A stretch of 64,000 nt of DNA from Pyrinomonadaceae bacterium (GTDB taxonomy: Bacteria > Acidobacteriota > Blastocatellia > Pyrinomonadales > Pyrinomonadaceae), in contig JANQRU010000006.1 of the NCBI GenBank assembly GCA_028284415.1, positions 1-64,000 on the forward strand. The letters run 5' to 3'. Every line of letters starts with the position of its first letter. Position 1 is the stretch's first letter. Below are positions 62,019 through 64,000 of this stretch, one piece after another. Under the pieces are notes generated by a model. It searched no databases. It saw nothing but the letters and a program-made list of their open reading frames with translations, and was not told the origin of the DNA. Made by a program: the position numbers and the translations under genes.

Positions 62019-62909
62019 ATGGAATGGAAAGGCGTGATGCCTGCGATAACGACTTGTTTTGATGAGAATTTGCAGATTGACCACGAATTCACAGCAAGAC
62101 ATGTTAAATGGTTAGTTGAACACGGTTCGACCGGAATTGTTACGAATGGGAGTTTGGGCGAAGGTGCAACTTTAACTTTTGATGAGAAAGTTTCGCTTTG
62201 GAAAACTTGTGTCGAAGCAGTCGGTGATAAAGTTCCGGTGATTCCGGCAATTGCGGCTTTGAGCACAGAAGAAGGAATTAAATTAGCAAAAACTGCTGAA
62301 GAAGTTGGATGCAAAGGTTTGATGGTTTTGCCGCCTTATGTTCACAAAGGTGATATGCATGAGATGAAATATCACGTTTCGGAAATTATTAAATCGACTG
62401 AACTTTCTTGTATGCTTTACAACAATCCGATTGCTTATGGAACTGACTATTCAGCCGAAGATATTGCCGAATTAGCAGACAAACACGATAATTTACAAGC
62501 TGTGAAAGAATCAAGTGGCGACGCTCGCCGAATTACAGCAATTAAGGCTTTAGTTGGAGATAGACTTGCAGTATTTGCAGGACTTGATGATGTAATTGTT
62601 GAAGGAATAAACGCAGGTGCAACGGGGTGGATTGCAGGTTTAGTAAACGCAATGCCGAAGGAATCTATTGATTTGTTTAACTTCGCTTTGAATGGCGAAA
62701 AGGAAAAAGCATTTGAACTTTATCGCTGGTTTTTGCCGCTTTTGCGACTTGATACAGTTCCGAAATTTGTGCAGTATATCAAACTCGTGCAGGAAAAAGT
62801 CGGAATGGGAAATGCTCGTGTTCGTCCGCCGCGTCTTGAAATTATCGGCGAAGAATTGGAAGAAACTTTGAGAATTATTGATACGGCTCTAGTAACTAAG
62901 ATTGATTAA
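62019..62909 (+). CDS. DapA-family deaminase (pyrroline-4-hydroxy-2-carboxylate deaminase)
   Basis: A 296-residue TIM-barrel enzyme. Schiff-base Lys163 (LQAVKESSGDAR), Tyr134 (MLYNNP) and the carboxylate loop TNGSLGEGATLT identify the DapA/NAL superfamily. The neighbouring hydroxyproline genes support Hyp deaminase activity, giving 2-oxoglutarate semialdehyde and ammonia, over DHDPS. The next dehydrogenase needed to reach 2-oxoglutarate is not in the window. Confidence 0.83.
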   Translation: MEWKGVMPAITTCFDENLQIDHEFTARHVKWLVEHGSTGIVTNGSLGEGATLTFDEKVSLWKTCVEAVGDKVPVIPAIAALSTEEGIKLAKTAEEVGCKGLMVLPPYVHKGDMHEMKYHVSEIIKSTELSCMLYNNPIAYGTDYSAEDIAELADKHDNLQAVKESSGDARRITAIKALVGDRLAVFAGLDDVIVEGINAGATGWIAGLVNAMPKESIDLFNFALNGEKEKAFELYRWFLPLLRLDTVPKFVQYIKLVQEKVGMGNARVRPPRLEIIGEELEETLRIIDTALVTKID

Positions 62910-62914
62910 AATTA

Positions 62915-63964
62915 ATGGGTAAAAGAATAGACAAAATAAAACTATTTAATAGCTTAGTAGATAATGCTATTGATTTCCTAAATAATTCAGTCTCACAACT
63001 AGAAAAATCACCCAAATATTCGGTAATAAATTTTTGGTCAGCAATTGAACTTTTCTTTAAAGCTCGTCTTTTTTTGGAGCATTGGTCTCTTGTATTTGCA
63101 AACATCAATGATGCAAATCCAGATAAATTAGAAAGTGGTAGATTCGTGTCATCAAATTTCAGTGAAACAGTTGAGCGTCTAAAAAACTTAACTGGGTTAA
63201 TTTTAATCAATGATGCAAATAAAACTTTTGAAAAATTAAGAACTCATCGTAATCAAGTAATTCATTTTTTTCATAGTAACTATTCTGATGAGTCAAACTC
63301 TGACCTTCTAGAAGATATAATTTCGGAACAATGTCGTGGATGGTTCTATTTACATAAACTCTTAACACGAGATTGGGCTAAAGAGTTCACTAATTATCAA
63401 GAGCAAGTAAATGAATTCCATAAATCATTAAAAAGAAGACATGGTTATTTAAATGCTAAGTTTGACTCTTTGAAACCTTCAATTAAAAAAGGGATGGATA
63501 GAGGTGTCAAATTTAGATACTGTGAATCATGTCAATTTTTAAGCCAGTCAATTATTAAATTAGCTCCACCTTTTTATAAATTTAATTGTTTGGTGTGTGA
63601 AATTAAAGGAACAGAGTTACATCAAAAATGCCCGGGTTGTAAAAATGAGGTTTTTGAAATTGAATTTGGTGAAGGACGTTGCAATTCTTGTCATTACGAA
63701 ACTTATATAGAAGAATTGGTAGAAATTTATAATCCAGAGACGAATTCAAAAGATTCGGAGCAATATCAGATTAGTTGTGGGAATTGTGATAATGAGAACA
63801 CAATTATTCCAATTAATGAAAACTATGATAAATTTGGGTGTTTTTTTTGTGGATCAATTTATGGAAGATTTGATTTACATGAATGTTTTAGATGTACTGC
63901 AACAACAGCTACAGAAGATTATGACAGACTTTTTAGTGGCTGCCCATCTTGTCAATGGTACTAA
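62915..63964 (+). CDS. HEPN-like and zinc-ribbon protein
   Basis: A 349-residue protein. Residues about 1-170 are helical, and RTHRNQVIHFFH near 110 carries the R-x4-H (RNxxxH) catalytic-type motif of HEPN domains. The C-terminal about 140 residues have at least seven CxxC or CxxH pairs (CESC, CLVC, CPGC, CNSC, CGNC, CFFC, CFRC, CPSC), a stack of zinc ribbons. HEPN domains are common in RNases of toxin or defence systems. It starts 5 bp after the deaminase gene and may be co-transcribed, though functional relation is not evident. Confidence 0.75.
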   Translation: MGKRIDKIKLFNSLVDNAIDFLNNSVSQLEKSPKYSVINFWSAIELFFKARLFLEHWSLVFANINDANPDKLESGRFVSSNFSETVERLKNLTGLILINDANKTFEKLRTHRNQVIHFFHSNYSDESNSDLLEDIISEQCRGWFYLHKLLTRDWAKEFTNYQEQVNEFHKSLKRRHGYLNAKFDSLKPSIKKGMDRGVKFRYCESCQFLSQSIIKLAPPFYKFNCLVCEIKGTELHQKCPGCKNEVFEIEFGEGRCNSCHYETYIEELVEIYNPETNSKDSEQYQISCGNCDNENTIIPINENYDKFGCFFCGSIYGRFDLHECFRCTATTATEDYDRLFSGCPSCQWY

Positions 63965-64000
63965 TATATACGAAAGATTTTAGAACAGTATTTATATGAA

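Overview
The window reads as a stretch of A+T-rich chromosome from a Gram-negative, probably aerobic bacterium. It most resembles Acidobacteriota, perhaps a low-G+C Blastocatellia lineage; this is an inference from gene content. Pointers are a winged-helix regulator fused to a TolB/WD40-like propeller, a reg_prop histidine kinase, a small CxxC/HTH-like protein, many Sec-exported orphan proteins, an outer-membrane marker (kdsD) and CrtC/AttH, DUF2911 and DUF4388 proteins. No integrase, transposase, rRNA or CRISPR array was seen. One tRNA (Thr-TGT) is present.

Layout. 1-10.8 kb: a HisKA_3 kinase and LuxR-type regulator, then exported proteins including an extremely Arg-rich one, a lone receiver and a lipoprotein. 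11.0-16.1 kb: an apparent three-gene operon of Asp-box lipoprotein, kinase and NtrC-type regulator. 16.2-20.5 kb: kdsD, two membrane proteins and a secreted DM9-ankyrin protein. 20.7-27.5 kb: the most unusual module. A membrane winged-helix/propeller regulator diverges from a small protein and a run of leaderless genes: three related peptidoglycan-binding-like proteins, a CHAP/NlpC-like cysteine amidase and an HExxH zincin with a probable frameshift. It ends with an exported trimeric-fibre-like protein carrying an S74 autoprocessing chaperone. Similar 10-bp-phased direct-repeat arrays lie at both ends of the module. 27.6-33.9 kb: a 2084-residue alpha-2-macroglobulin with a thioester motif.

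34-46.3 kb: PspA and a membrane coiled-coil protein, an ATP-grasp enzyme with a histone-H1-like tail, TPR membrane proteins, an ECF sigma/zinc-finger anti-sigma pair, a CrtC/AttH-like protein, pgsA, a FlgT-like exported protein, tRNA-Thr and DUF2911. 46.4-57.9 kb: bacterioferritin-like protein, a YaeQ/GNAT/Rieske run, DUF4388-DnaJ-TPR with HD-GYP, a possibly degenerate DNA methylase, MFS, enoyl-CoA hydratase, a zinc-ribbon protein, an HDAC-like deacetylase and a beta-lactamase-fold hydrolase. 58.2-62.9 kb: a hydroxyproline catabolic operon (epimerase, oxidase, [2Fe-2S] subunit, FAD subunit, DapA-family deaminase), followed 5 bp later by a HEPN-zinc-ribbon protein.

A second theme is structured intergenic DNA. 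Four unrelated long inverted-repeat elements of about 95-160 bp lie at 124-240, 910-1071, 59151-59270 and 61905-61998. There are also a nested palindrome at 71-113 and a 39-bp near-perfect palindrome at 9902-9940. Two of the long elements sit inside the hydroxyproline operon and one between the first kinase and regulator.
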